Origin: Apostichopus japonicus | Taxonomy: Eukaryota > Echinodermata > Holothuroidea > Aspidochirotida > Stichopodidae | Direction: 5' to 3' | DNA: 64,000 bases | Assembly: GCF_037975245.1 (NCBI RefSeq) | Contig: NC_092583.1 | Location: forward strand, 2,968,764 to 3,032,763 | Shown: positions 51,893 through 63,477 of the stretch, in pieces | How positions within the stretch are numbered: position 1 is the stretch's first letter | Layout: each line of letters starts with the position of its first letter | The notes under the pieces: generated by a model | Told to the model about the DNA's origin: nothing | The model's input: only the letters and a program-made list of their open reading frames with translations | Databases searched by the model: none | Position numbers and translations under genes: made by a program

Positions 51893-52840
51893 CTTCTTAT
51901 CTTATCTTATATGGTTCCTTGGCCCTTCGAGGCTCTGAATGCCATGGTTCGCCACTTCGTTCTATCCTCCGCTGTTCGTGTCAGATCGTGTAGGCTTTTT
52001 CCTGTCCAATTCCGGATGTCTGCCAACCACGTGTTCCTTGGTCTCCCTCTTTTCCTTTTGCTCCCCACCTTCCCTTCAAGGAGTTATTTCTGAAGGCCCA
52101 TTCGATCACAAGATGTGGCCCATATACTGCATCTTTCTGTTTTTCAGCTCTGATAGTAGCTTCCTCTCTTCGCTCACCCTGTTAAGTACCTCCTCATTGC
52201 TCATCCTGTCTTTGTAGGACACTTTCAGCATCTTTCTATACAGCCAAATCTCGAAGGCTTCAATCTTATCTCTGTCTCTTTAGAGAGTGTCCATGTCTCT
52301 AAGCATACAGCAGGGTTGAAAGGACGTAGCATCTCACCATTCTTTTCCTTGTTGCAAGCTTTATGTACTTACTAGTCAGCACACGTCTTTAGGCTTTATG
52401 AAGGAGCCTCTTGCAATTTCTATGCGTGACCTGATCTCTTTATCACAGCGGCCATCATCGGTTATCGTTTGTCCGAGATATTTGAAGCTCTTCACCTGTT
52501 CTAGTAGCTCTCCGTTCACTCTGATATTCAGCTCCTTCCCCTCGTCTAACCGACTGACTAGCATGGCTTTTGTCTTCTTCGTGTTTTCAGGCCCATCCTC
52601 TCACTCCTCTCTTTAACCTCCTCCACTATTCTTTGCAGTTGGTCTTCATTCTCTGCCAAGAGTGCTGTGTCGTCTGCATATCGCAGGTTGTTCACATTCC
52701 GTCCACCGATGCTAACACCCTTCAGGTCTGCTATTTCTTTGAAGATGGTTTCTGTGTACAGATTGAACAGCTTCGGAGATACAACACACCCTTGTCTGAC
52801 CCCCCGTTCTAAGTTCAATACATCAGACTGTCTCTATTTC
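51893..52840 (-). pseudogene. non-LTR retrotransposon reverse-transcriptase fragment (RTE/BovB-like)
   Basis: On the minus strand the upper part encodes RGVRQGCVVSPKLFNLYTE and the catalytic NNLRYADDTALLAE (YADD box). After a frameshift near 52570 comes SFKYLGQTITDDGRCDKEIR. After more frameshifts and stops near 52376 and 52310-52330 come KIEAFEIWLYRKML, KRKRGRPRNTWLADIRNWTG and EDRTKWRTMAF, with a stop at 51907-51909 and a short (GATAA)n tail at 51893-51906. These are fingers/palm and C-terminal parts of a LINE ORF2. The upstream polymerase motifs and the endonuclease are missing, so it is 5'-truncated and dead. RTE/BovB affinity is judged from the tail and the FKYLG region. Confidence 0.85.
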
Positions 52841-53340
52841 TTCTTGTGGCAACCATGGAAGACTATAGGACTTATACTCTGTGAGGTCCCAGACTCTTCA
52901 GAGGTGGATGGCCGATTACCCCGTAACTATAAGGCTCGCCCATGACATTCCACAAAGCCTTTGCTGGTTCCGCCGTAGAGACCGTTGCCCAGAGGATCCT
53001 CCGCTCTCCTTGCCGTTCCGGTCTTCACACACTTAGGAGAGAAACGTCTCTCCCAGCAACCAAGTGCATGGTTACTGTTCCCTTCGGAAGGTTTAGCAGG
53101 CTAGTCGAAGCCAGTGCCCAGGGTGTACCCGCCGGTGTGTGCAACCGACTACTAGGAGGTACCAACGAAAGTAGTGGGGTGGTTTGGGCCCAGTATGCGC
53201 CCCATCCACATGCAGAACATGAACGACTGATGGGAGCTGCAGAGGTACTACCCAGACCGCTCCCCACCTATGCCAGCTTCAATTCGGCTTATTTATGTAG
53301 TAATTTTGCTATTGTGTGGGTTGACACTGTTCGCTAGCTT
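52841..53340. other. GC-rich block of unknown nature
   Basis: About 500 bases much richer in GC than the surroundings, with open frames on both strands (131 codons plus strand, 80 codons minus strand). No motif or family is recognised and there are no clear splice sites. It could be repeat body sequence upstream of the LINE fragment or a separate insertion. Confidence 0.35.
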
Positions 53341-53815
53341 CAAGTAAGTTCAGGATATATAGGCCTATTGTCTCTGGGGAATACAATAAAACACTCAATG
53401 CTAATCTACGGAAGCTTAAAAATGCCATCAACATGGAAAAATTCCATGTGAGTGATAAATAGCCCCGCCCCCCCCCCCTTTGTTATACATTAAGGTAGCT
53501 ATTGTAGTATGTGGTCTATGTAGCCTTCAAGCAGATAACTTATACTCAGTTGGTTATTTGCTTAACCAGAGTGATTAATAAGTTTGTGAAGTGAGGGCCA
53601 TTGGTACAATTGTATCGAAAAAAGTTGAAAAGTGCAGTCGCGAAAGAATGGGTGTCTGGCTGACACTGACCGTATCGTTGACGAGTAGCGCGGGTGGGGG
53701 GGGGGGGAGGTACAAGGCAGCAGTCGGAATTTTCTAGCTCCAAAACCCATCCAGTTGGAATTTCAGCCACTGCACACCCCCAATAACCAGGGCTTAGCTA
53801 TGTCCCTGATCAGAA

Positions 53816-54294
53816 TACTAGTATATGTATGCATTCAAATATGCAAAATACAATTTAAAGAGATGATTTCACTTCAACAATGGTAGAGTCCAAGGGTATA
53901 TTATATAAACTGCTCAATACCATATTGTTAAACCACAATGTGACATTTTATTAGTTTCAGGCGTCATGCTACTTGATATTGTATAGTGCATGATGAATAT
54001 ACATGACCTTGTTACTATTGTCATGAAGTATTGTACCATATAGGTTCAAGTTCCTAGGTATTGTGTAGATTTCACATTGCGCACTTACAGAAGTATAGTT
54101 GAATATTTATAATCTAAATGTAGTTAGTTTCTGTGGAATATTCTTCAACTCTTTTGCTGTTAGTATCCAGAAACATTGTTCTTTGGTTAAACACAGTGTT
54201 GGAAATACACCTGTCAGAATTTCATATTTGCCTGAAGAAAATTGCAGTGTTACTAAAACTACATATACTATGAAACTTGATGATTAAGGAGTTA
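53816..54294. other. intergenic, no gene seen
   Basis: AT-rich sequence upstream of the tRNA-Leu-like gene. Nothing recognised. Confidence 0.4.
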
Positions 54295-54377
54295 AGCACA
54301 GTGGCCGAGTGGTTAAGGCGTTGGACCCTAAAGCTCCAATGGACATGTCCGCGTGGGTTCGATTCCTACCTGTGCTA
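54295..54377 (+). tRNA. tRNA-Leu-like gene with an enlarged anticodon loop
   Basis: Perfect 7-bp acceptor stem (AGCACAG with CTGTGCT), A box TGGCCGAGTGG, B box GGTTCGATTCC, a long variable arm (GGAC...GTCC) as in leucine tRNAs, discriminator base A and a downstream TTTTT terminator at 54380. The body matches a leucine tRNA. The anticodon stem TTGGA/TCCAA encloses nine bases (CCCTAAAGC) instead of seven. Read from its U33-like T the triplet would be AAA; alternatively TAA can be picked out, the usual Leu anticodon, but without U33. Either it is a recent pseudogene or a tRNA with an expanded loop. Because acceptor, T and variable arms are intact, decay must be recent or selection remains. Confidence 0.7.
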
Positions 54378-54487
54378 AGTTTTTCCTCGCTTTTAATTCA
54401 ATTTCAAGTTCAAAATTGATCAATTACTGGAGAAATTGTTACTTTTAAGAAAGATATAACGTTTTATTTAATCTTCCATGTTAATGT

Positions 54488-54571
54488 GATGGCTTAATGG
54501 CAGAGTGGATAAGGAGTGTGACTTGAAAGGGATTGATGGAACTGAGTTAAATTCCCAGTCTAGCACGATCC
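54488..54571 (+). pseudogene. degenerate tRNA-like sequence
   Basis: About 110 bases after the Leu-like gene there is TGGCAGAGTGGATAAGG, a serine-like ACTTGAAA loop and a T-arm-like CTGAGTTAAATTCCCAG, but the stems contain mismatches and the B box is broken. It is probably an old tRNA-Ser relic. Confidence 0.4.
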
Positions 54572-54654
54572 AACTCGTAGTAAGCAATTAAGATGACTGT
54601 AGACACTTTATATATATTTCTAGATCTCGGCAAAAACCATTGTCACCATTGTTA

Positions 54655-55698
54655 TCAGTGCGAATTACTATCTAAGCGGAGAGCCACCATTGGTTGGCGC
54701 GCAGCGTACCAAGAAAATTTCTGGTTTTGATAGCCCCCCAGATCACCGGAAATGGCGCTTCTCGGGCTTGAAATTAACCAACCAGATGTACACTTTTGCC
54801 TGAGAACCAAGTTTTTCCCAATAGTTTTTTTTTCATCCATAACCTTTTACAAGATTGTCACCAGTCACACATCATGTTCGACCTCATCGCATCTCCTGTG
54901 GATCATTGCTTTTGTATAGGTAATACTACGTAATGGCCCACAATACCCGTCAGCCCCACTTTTTCAAGGTTTTAAGCCCATTATTTGTTCATAATTTGAA
55001 TAATAAATTCATTTCAAAACATACCCATAATGTTGCACAAAATTTCATCTATGGACAACCAATATAGAAAAAAAAAACCCTTCAACCCTAACAGACCGGT
55101 CAAAATTGCACGAGTAGAGGGAAGTATGATGAAGAATGTTGGTCAGGGAATTTACGAAAATTCAGATATTGTTAATTTATTGGTGTACAAATATTAAAAC
55201 CTCTTATAACGGCTACTATAAAACTTCGATATCATAAAAATACAAAAAAATATGCTCGAGGCGGGGCGGTCTCCCCCTTCGCCCCCCCCCCCTGGCTACG
55301 GGCCTGCGGTTAGAAATCTTGTAGGTAACAGGCCAAATGGAAACCCAGTGAACCCATGTCGATGTGGATTATATATATGATTGTACGTACTTACACTCAT
55401 ACACAGGGGATGTACAGACATTATGATAATAATCATGAGTGACAACATGCTATACGGTCACAGGTCACAGAAACGACCACGAAGAGTCATTTACCTCATG
55501 CAGCATATGTTGGATGAAGTTTTAGCCACTGTCAAATATGATTTGGATGAATAATCTCACGCATTATTTTCTACTTATAGCCACAAAAAAAAACTATGAC
55601 ACCAAATATTGGGGGATATTAGATACTATATCCCCCACCTTAAATATTGGGGGACATGTCCCCCCGTCCCCCCCCCACCCCATGATCGCCGCCCATGG
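54655..55698. mobile_element. non-autonomous repeat element, copy 2
   Basis: Shares ordered landmarks with 39834-40955: CTATCTAAGCGGAG near 54669, AAATGGCGCTTC, GTTGGATGAAGTTTTAGCCA near 55510, AATATGATTTGGATGAATAA, two hairpins made of GGGGG/CCCCC and the end ATGATCGCCGCCCATGG. The 16-base sequence at 55649-55664 (GGGGGACATGTCCCCC) is a perfect palindrome. The left end seen in copy 1 is missing, so this copy is truncated. Confidence 0.6.
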
Positions 55699-57867
55699 GC
55701 TAGAAGATTGTATGCTGCTATGGGCAACACATTGGCCTGCCACTGGTGATATTAAGAAGTGTCATGCCACCGTCAACTAGGCATCAGCGTACTGCTGCTG
55801 GTGAGCCTTCCCCAATTAAGATACTTTCCGAGGTTACAGCCGGTAATAATTTCTCACTCATTAGAAAGGCGAGCGATGACTTAAATTCAGATGACCCTTT
55901 CACATGCCATTCAAATCGATTAAATATTTAACAAAATAAACTCCATATTTTCTCAAGAGGACTCTCTCCCAATCTCTTCCCCCTCCCCTTTTGTAGGTAC
56001 TTTGTTCATCACTTGCTTTGAAAATAAAATAAAATACTGCACACATAAGTTTCCAATGTGCAATTAAATCGAACCATGTATCTGTATAAATGCCTAACCT
56101 TTGTTCATTGAAAGTATTGATGTCGTAGATATCTATTATGGAGATTTGAACAGTAGTCATAGTGGCGAGTGAGTTTTGCGTTTTGGCGAGTACATTTTTA
56201 GTCACTGTCGCCAAATAGCGAGTACTTTAAAAATATTTAATTGTCGAGGCCTGAAAACCATTAAAACATGATTTCTCATAGTCGAAATCAATGATACTTT
56301 TCATGCATTGCATATGGATTTGCCATATTGTGTACACAAATTATTTTGCTTGTGAGGTCAAATCTCATTTGATGTCACCACAGGTCAACTTTGAAAACCC
56401 ATTTACATGATATCTAACGATGGGAATCAAAGATACTTCTCATACTACGGTGTGTGGATGCATCACATCGAGTACAAGACCCCTGTTGTTTGAAGGTGTG
56501 TATAGCCACGTATCATGACATAGCGTAATTGTACATCATAATAGTGATTCAGGCCACTTATATTGTAACAGCTATTTCTGGATAACAAGCAGCCTAGTTT
56601 GAAGTCATCTAAACTTCAATGCATTTTGCATTCTGGTTTCATTCAAATGGATGGCGCTGTTAACAAACAGTGTGGATGAATTGTACATTACTAGTTTCAG
56701 TTCTTTTTCATATTAGTAGCCTTCGAAATCCACCGTTATCCACACCATCGTTACAAAATGTGATATCGATAGGAAATGGTGTTGTCAAGGTTATGTGCGA
56801 AAAAGTACGTTCTTTAGTTCATGGAAATCCACTTTCTATAAGTTATATCGTCACAACTGAACCAAAAGGGATAAGGTGGGGAGTCTTAAGAGGATACTGG
56901 TTTTACATCGAGTATGCAGTGATCCCTTATCCGACATAATCAATGACATTTTAAGGGACAAGAACTAATATTTTTCAATGGCTGAGAATAATGCAGAGGA
57001 TCACTTTTAGTGACAATACTAGAGTGCTCAGGTGGAGAGGGTGGACAAAGATACCACAGGTGGTGGGCACTCAAAGTTTATACTCGCCCCAAACCACGTG
57101 CGGCGCTCTGAAAAAGTTAACTTTCCGTTGCTTGCAAGTGAAGTTTTCTTCTTGTCGTTACAAAATGCAGACAGTAATGAAACGTGATACCTTGTTACCT
57201 TTTATTAAGACCTGTGATGTCCATCGCTGCTATGTACACTGTGTTGTGGGTATTGACCGTAGCTGTATGTATTGACTGTACACTAGTGTCTAATTACCCA
57301 TGTTAACAAGCTGTGTGTGTATGTTCTGGGATCGATGGTGGTGTCTAACACTTCTGTTACACCTCATTCGAAACTAGGTCAGATTACCGGCATGAGATGT
57401 TTCTTTGTGCGCGAGTCTTCACACCCTTTAATTTGCCTCTTGTTAATAAGTTTCTCAAGTTAAGTTCCACTTTTCGAACAACACAAAATTGAGAAAAGCA
57501 AATAATTGTGTCACAATGAGGATGGGGAGGTTAAGAAAGTATAAAAGCTTTTTTCATTAAAATAATCTTGCTGAATAGTTTTAAAAATGAGGTGTTCAAT
57601 GCTTCACTACTTGCACATTGCATAACAATGGAGGATGGGCTGAGGATAGGTCCAACTGATCAGAATACACAATGTTAGACTGTGTAATACTCTGTAATTG
57701 TTGCTAAACAAAAGAGAGACAACAAAAAAAGAAGACCCAAGTGTATAGTTTTGTTTTTTCTTTCACATTCTGGATACCATTAAGCAACACAACATTACAA
57801 AATCAGTTAATTCTCTGATATTTTGTAGTCTATGACTGATTCAGAAGCAGGATCGGTCGTCTGTTCT
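55699..57867. other. intergenic, 3' of RPS26; one repeat unit
   Basis: Contains a diverged unit of the DR1-bearing repeat (56310-56495). Two open frames at 56670-57275 show no family resemblance. No canonical AATAAA signal for RPS26 is seen in the 300 bases past its stop. Confidence 0.4.
56310..56495 (+). repeat. dispersed unit of the DR1-bearing repeat family
   Basis: Shares ATATCTAACGATGGGAATCA, GGATGCATCACATCGAGTAC and AAGACCCCTGTTG with the unit at 51038-51180. The receptor half-sites are partly decayed. Confidence 0.65.
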
Positions 57868-60800
57868 TTATGTTCGTGGTCCAGGGCCTCCGCCACCACC
57901 ACCGCCGCCGCCAGTGTTACCGCCACCACCACCCCCACCAGGGCCGCTCTGTCCTTGCCTCTGTTGTTGAGACTGCTAGAGAAATAAAGAAGATTGAGAA
58001 ATCATCAGCAGTGTGAAAACTCAGGAAGCCATGTTACTTCATCAACGACCACCCCTTCCCCTCAACTCTTTATAACTATTGAATATCTGACCAGGGAGCA
58101 AAAAATTGCATGATTTTCATTGCCATGTTTTTTGCATGAGAACATATAAGGACATGATTATTACATATACAACAATGTTAGACACTGACCTCTGGTGACC
58201 TCAAAATGACCTTTAATCTTCACAGATAACAAAAGTGTGCTAATTTTCAACCGGTGCATAAAAAACTAAGAGACAGGTGTAGCCAAAGATGTTATGAAAA
58301 CAATTTTTCTTTCTTACAATCATCCTCCAATCCATTTATCTACAGAGGAAGATTGCTGCATGAGAAACATGCACTTTTCAAATGCCTTGATATTTATAGC
58401 ACATTGGCAGCTAAGTACACATTGCTAGTGTATCACAACTTAATAGGAAACCTGGACAGTCTCGACAGGCACATAATGCCTAAACTCGCCTTCTCACAAA
58501 AACCTGCAATTTTTCGTCAGATTAGGATTGTATCATTTCCAGGATGCAACCTAACCTTTCAGCCTTATTTACCAAGCTCCACCTTCCAACTTACCATGCC
58601 TGGCCTGAAACGAGGCGGAGGGGTACGGTCCTTACGAGCTTCCTTAGAACGGTTACGCACAACCTTGGAGTGAATGGCACAGCTTACGCAGTAGTGTAAC
58701 TTTGCGTAAAGTTTTGGTAGAGCGTATACTGTAATACAAGAGAAAACGAAGGAGGGAGTATTATTGAAAGCATTCCTAGTAGTTTGCTAGAAATCGACAT
58801 CGAAAGTTCATGTCGATATCTTCTGTAATTTTAAGAATATGTGTCGGTATGGACAGAATGTTAAGTAATGTTTTTAATTTGCTCATACTAGTTTTACTAT
58901 GCAAATGTGTCCAGGTGAAGAAATGTGAGGACGAAGTCATCAACCTTATTTCATGAGTAATATGCCTACCGGGAAGAGCTGTCAAAACTTGTCAAATCAT
59001 AAATAGCTCTGGTGTCCGTATGATCTCTAAACATGACGATGTTAAAGATGCTTTCCCACTTGGCTTTAATAAATGCTTTGATGCGACCCCATACCAATAT
59101 AGTTGACGTAAAAATAAAGTCCAGAGCAAAAATTTTTTTTTTCAATGCTTCAAACTATACAAATCCATTTAAAATAAAAAGATTCATTCAGTCCACATAG
59201 CGTCAAGACAGATCTCAAGGAAAAGTTTTAATTTCTTCCATCTTTCTTACCATCATACACACTGGCATCTTGGATATCCCTAATAGCAGCAGCTTCCACG
59301 ATGTTCCTGATCACAAACTTCTTAATTGCCTTATCCTTAGGCACACAGCGGGCACAGTTGGTGCAGCGTACCGGCTTTACGTGGCCGCGCCCCTTCTTGC
59401 TGCGGCCGTTGTTGCGCCTTTTCTGCGTCTGCAAGAGAGATAAGAGGATGGAAGATACAATATTGAGCTAACACATAATTGTGCCATGTTTTATGTTCAC
59501 TACTCTACAGGACATTCCAAATCATGACAGATGGGAAATGTTCTCACATTGCTTCTTCACCTTTGTACTTCGATGACGAGAAAGTTATTAATTAATAAAT
59601 CAAAGATATTCACAAGAGACAAAAGTTTACTTTAGAGTAGGTACAATCTGAAGACAAAAGACAAGTTACATTATCAATCAAAGTCATGAAATTGGATTTT
59701 TTATCTTCCGAAAATTGGTACTCTCTTTGTACTATCTTATAGTGGTTTCATATAAATGCAGAAACAAAATATCAAGGATTGAAGTGCAAAGAGTTTACAG
59801 AAGAACAAGAATTCACAGAAGAACAAGATAAGGCAAATTCTATGTGGACACTTAAGATAAGATACGAAACTTCATGTGACAGACAGTAAAGAAGTAATCT
59901 GTGAGATTTGTCATCTAATTAGTAGAATAACAGCTCCAATGTATACTCTTAAAACATCATGTTTATTCACAATAAATTCTCAATTATTATCTCAATGATG
60001 TCATATTTCATAATTTTGATATATACAATCTGGATGCAACATAATTTGTTTTCAAATCCATGCTAGAGGTTTATGCAAAACACTGTCCATTACAATGTTA
60101 GCTCAAATGCTATATAGTTCACTAATATTGATCATCCTTGGCTCAGTAGAAAAGCTATGTGAAAAACTTTTTTTTTTCTTTTTAGAAAATTTCAGCATAG
60201 TTTAAATAGAAAGTTTGATGTGTAAGTATATAACATTGGGAACAGGCAGGGGTGCCAGCCATCTCATGGGGCTTTCAGCCCAACTGCAAAATAGTAAAGT
60301 TTAGGGATATCAAGAACCAAAATTGCAATTTTCATTAGTGAATCTTTGTATAAATGTTAGTTTCACTGATTTAAGGCCACTTCAAGATATTCTGCCCATT
60401 AAATATGCCTTTATCTTTTTGACTGTAGATACAATAATCTATTCTGATTTCAGAATACTGTGAAAATGGTCAAACTTATCAGTGTATGATCGCCATTTTC
60501 ACCTACCAAACTTGGAGAGCTTTTGTACCTTTACAGCATCCAGTTATCAGTCACTGTGCACTGCAAATTGTCAATTTACAACTAGCCTCTAAGTAAAGTC
60601 AGTTTAACTGTTATGTTGTGGTGTTGATTAGTAGTTGATGGCAAGCCTAGTCAGGTCAGTTTAGCTGTTATGTTGTGGAGTTGATTAGTAGGCAATGGCA
60701 GGTCATGGGCCTACCTACTAATAATATTACATCTCAATATAAAAATAACAAACTAATGGGAACCCCTGCTTAGGGCCTAGGCCTACATCATATCCAATAC

Positions 60801-61608
60801 GATCTTCACCCTGGGCCATGTGAGACAAACACTGGCCCAACCCACAATGTAGAATGCTAAATATGTAACACAGACCTAAGGTAAGCCTAACATACTGAGG
60901 CCAAGTCTAGGTTACATAACTACAATATTACATGTAGGCCTAGGAGAGTAATTATAGAATACCCTGCACTTTTCTATCACCATATTTTTTGGTTAAAGTT
61001 GGAGTCGCAGTCGTGATATCATGTTTTGATTGGCCTATACTTGAACCAGAGTCATAGTGGAGAAGCATAAAACACCTGACTATGACTACATCAGAAAAAG
61101 GTAGCTGCAACAAAGTGTGGGTATTCTATAATTTTACCCAATTAATTTAGGCCCAATCCAAGATTTCACACTTGTGTAGCCTAGGCCTAGGCCCTACTCT
61201 CATTCAGATATGACATAACTTCAGAGAAAATATTAAACAATGACAACTTGTAATTATTACAGCCTGCTTATTTTCCAGCGGTTTATAATGCTGTGAACGT
61301 CAAAGATTAATAAAATACGGACTAGGCCTACAGCCTTTATTTGCCTTGTCGTAGGCTAGGCCTGCAGGATGGTGTGATGAAGGTATGTTAGTCTACCCGA
61401 ATCTTTGACATGCTTTTAATTCTGAGAACAGTCGTGAAAATCAAGTGAAGTTTCCACGACTTACTCACAAAACCAATAACATTTTGTCGACCGTTTCAAA
61501 TCTTTATGCTCATTACTAACGGATTAGGGTAAAGAGAACTAAAAGAAGGCGCAAAGTAGTGAGAAATTAGAAGAACAAAATAGCGGGGATTTTGGTCACA
61601 CATACCAT
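57868..61608 (-). CDS. RPS26: 40S ribosomal protein S26
   Basis: Coding exons read downward: 61608-61606 (the ATG alone), 59428-59251, 58728-58595 and 57975-57868. All introns are GT-AG and the exons sum to 423 nt, giving 140 residues plus stop. The start [20 protein letters not shown], the RCTNCARC block and LHYCVSC are diagnostic of eS26, a small-subunit protein near the mRNA exit channel. C23, C26, C74 and C77 are the zinc-binding positions and all are present. The core to TPPPRFRP is close to the vertebrate protein (115 residues). The last exon replaces the usual short Pro/Ala tail with 35 residues: [13 protein letters not shown] followed by glycine runs, ending GPGPRT. The intron directly after the ATG is the same arrangement as in the human gene (from memory). 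It is a housekeeping gene with a 5'TOP-type start. Confidence 0.95.
60598..60709. repeat. 57-bp tandem duplication in RPS26 intron 1
   Basis: Two imperfect units of about 57 bases, each with GTCAGTTTARCTGTTATGTT and TTGATTAGTAG, lie head to tail inside the 2.18 kb first intron (59429-61605). Confidence 0.85.
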
Positions 61609-61720
61609 GTTGCAGGGTGTCGATCAAAGAGGGCGCTCGGTAAAAATCATTTAGAATCGTGAACGTAACCAGATTGCAATACGCCTTGCGGCTAAATGTA
61701 ATTTGCATTTTGCGGTAGTT
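61606..61720 (-). promoter_or_regulatory. RPS26 5'TOP start and promoter region
   Basis: Reading the minus strand, CCCTCTTT (61633-61626) is a C-initiated pyrimidine tract about 20 bases before the ATG. This is the 5'TOP signature that puts ribosomal-protein mRNAs under growth-dependent translation control. About 65-80 bases upstream lies an octamer-like ATGCAAAT. No strong TATA box is seen, as usual for this gene class. The start site is inferred, not shown. Confidence 0.6.
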
Positions 61721-63260
61721 GGAAATAGCTGTGTATGTGTTCAATTGGGGGTGGTGGCGGGGGGGGGGGGGTAGGCCTGCTTCGTTTCTCGCCAGAAATG
61801 TTAACTTTAACAGATGACAAGCTGTCAAAGTTTAACTCATTAAGGGGGGGGGGCGGGCCTTTTTACCCTTCCCCGGATCCGTCTCTGCATCCTAATATCG
61901 GTTCCCAACTCATGTATGATTTTCCTATGCCCCTAAGAGTAAGTCAGTTGAACTTATTTTTTCCAGAAATGGCATAGTATTTTCATAGCAATAAGGGGCA
62001 CGTATTCACTTTACATTTTGTTAAACTAATACCAGTCGAGTGCGCAATTGGGAGGGAAGCAGGGCGGGGGGGGGGGGAGCCCCACCCCAACGTCGCAGAG
62101 AAATTGGTTCAATCGAGGTATTAGACCACTACTACGGGTGTCAACGTTGCGTTTAAAGCTACCGTTTGTATAGCAATAATTGATAGTTTAATTTAGTATA
62201 CCACAGAATGCATCATTTGACATCAGGAAGTTTAATTCTACCTGTCATTCAACGTTCCTTATTCAATTCGTATCCATATTTGTTCAATCATTTCAGTGTC
62301 ATTCTGTTTCCTTCTCGTGAACGTTTTTAATTTGATTAATTTTACTAATTTTGAAACAGCGCCACGAGAATGTCACGTTTTCAAATGATGGAACAGATTT
62401 CAAACTTGGAAGTTCTCTATAAGTAGTGTACTTTCTTTAGCCTTACTGCCCAGCAGTTAATCCTTTTTTCAGAGAAACCATCCTCTTCTCCCGTGCCTTG
62501 CGAAAACTTGACCACAGCGTTAGAAAGAGTATTTAGTGTGTTGGGGATCTTCCTCAGAACTGAGAATATTAGGTTTATTGTGTTACGGTGGCACAAAAAA
62601 AAAGACAATTGAAATTGCAGCACGCAGCTGGTTCAAAATATCATCCATTTTATTCCCAAATATCGATTGCTATTTGAAATTTCGCGGTTTTAATGCCGCA
62701 ATTTCGACTTAGTAAGTTTATATAAAAGTAATCTACCATCTTCGCGAAATTTTAACTTGTATATCGACTCGGTTCGAAGTGTTCCTCGGGATTTCGATTC
62801 AAGTCTATCGACTTATTTGCTTAAATATTTCGGCGTTTGTGTCGAAATTTCGACTCGAATTTAAATTATTTCGTCGCAAATTTTACACAAACAATGTGAG
62901 TTTGTGGTGACTTTTTACTCGAACAGTTTCAACATGAGAATCGAAAATTTGACATCTTGTAATATCGACTTATACTGCAGAGCAGTCTTTCAAGTGAAAT
63001 ACTATTGCATAGGTCTGACCTACTTCCTTCCAAAAAAAAAAAAAAACATAAACAAGAAAAGACTAGAATGAATCAAGATAATTTCATCAACTGTCTTCAT
63101 GAAGCTCTCGTGTTCGTTGGGCGGCGAAAATGGAAGGATAGAAAATTCCGTTTTGTCAATGAGGACTCGGGAAAACATCGGTAAATCATAATTTATCCTC
63201 ATTTTCATTAGTATACTGACTTAATTCATGAAGGGGCTCCCCCCTCCCCTGGCTATGTAC
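61721..63260. other. intergenic upstream of RPS26, no gene seen
   Basis: Contains G runs near 61757-61770, 61845-61853 and 62066-62077, then AT-rich DNA with repeated ATTTCGACT words between about 62660 and 62970. No coding exon is supported. Confidence 0.4.
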
Positions 63261-63274
63261 GCCATCAGTGGTAC

Positions 63275-63466
63275 TTTTTAAGCAAAGTCACCCAGGAAAG
63301 AACATTGGGCACAACAACCAAACTACCGAACGACTGATCCGTTCTCAACCCCAGTCCCCTTACATTGAGACTGTGACTGTGTGATCGTCGTTGCGTGTGT
63401 ATCACCATTCCCCTCGAAAGGGAACATATACTACATATGATCTTAGCCAAAAGGCCGAGAAGCGAT
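63275..63466 (-). mobile_element. U2-snRNA-headed SINE, copy B
   Basis: Read on the minus strand from 63466, it begins ATCGCTTCTCGGCCTTTTGG and matches copy A (28684) at close to nine bases in ten by eye throughout, including the non-U2 tail and the terminal hairpin, then ends GCTTAAAAA. The flanks ATCAGTGGTAC (63264-63274) and ATCTGTGGTTAC (63465-63476) form an approximate target-site duplication. This supports retrotransposition of the whole composite unit. Confidence 0.85.
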
Positions 63467-63477
63467 CTGTGGTTACG

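Larger units (their letters stand above)
51559..53815. mobile_element. possible DNA element with nested LINE
   Basis: The left end (GATCAGGGACGTCGCTAG followed by a GGGGGTG block) and the right end (read on the minus strand: GATCAGGGACATAGCTAAGC followed by GGGGGTG) are inverted relatives. Both are followed inward by GTCGGAATTT/CGGAATTTTC words. This suggests a pair of terminal inverted repeats about 2.26 kb apart, with the LINE fragment and a GC-rich block between them. The possible flanking duplication is only about 2 bp. It may instead be two separate copies of one end. Confidence 0.4.

Noticed and set aside
52942-53337. 131-codon open frame, plus strand
   Set aside because: Open on both strands because of high GC; no recognised protein and it sits inside repeat-derived sequence.
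58254-58673. 139-codon open frame, plus strand
   Set aside because: It is antisense to RPS26 exon 3 and intron 3, a shadow of the real gene.
57976-59250. Intronic box C/D snoRNA in RPS26
   Set aside because: TGATGA words occur in introns 2 and 3, but no correctly spaced CTGA box with closing stem could be paired with them.
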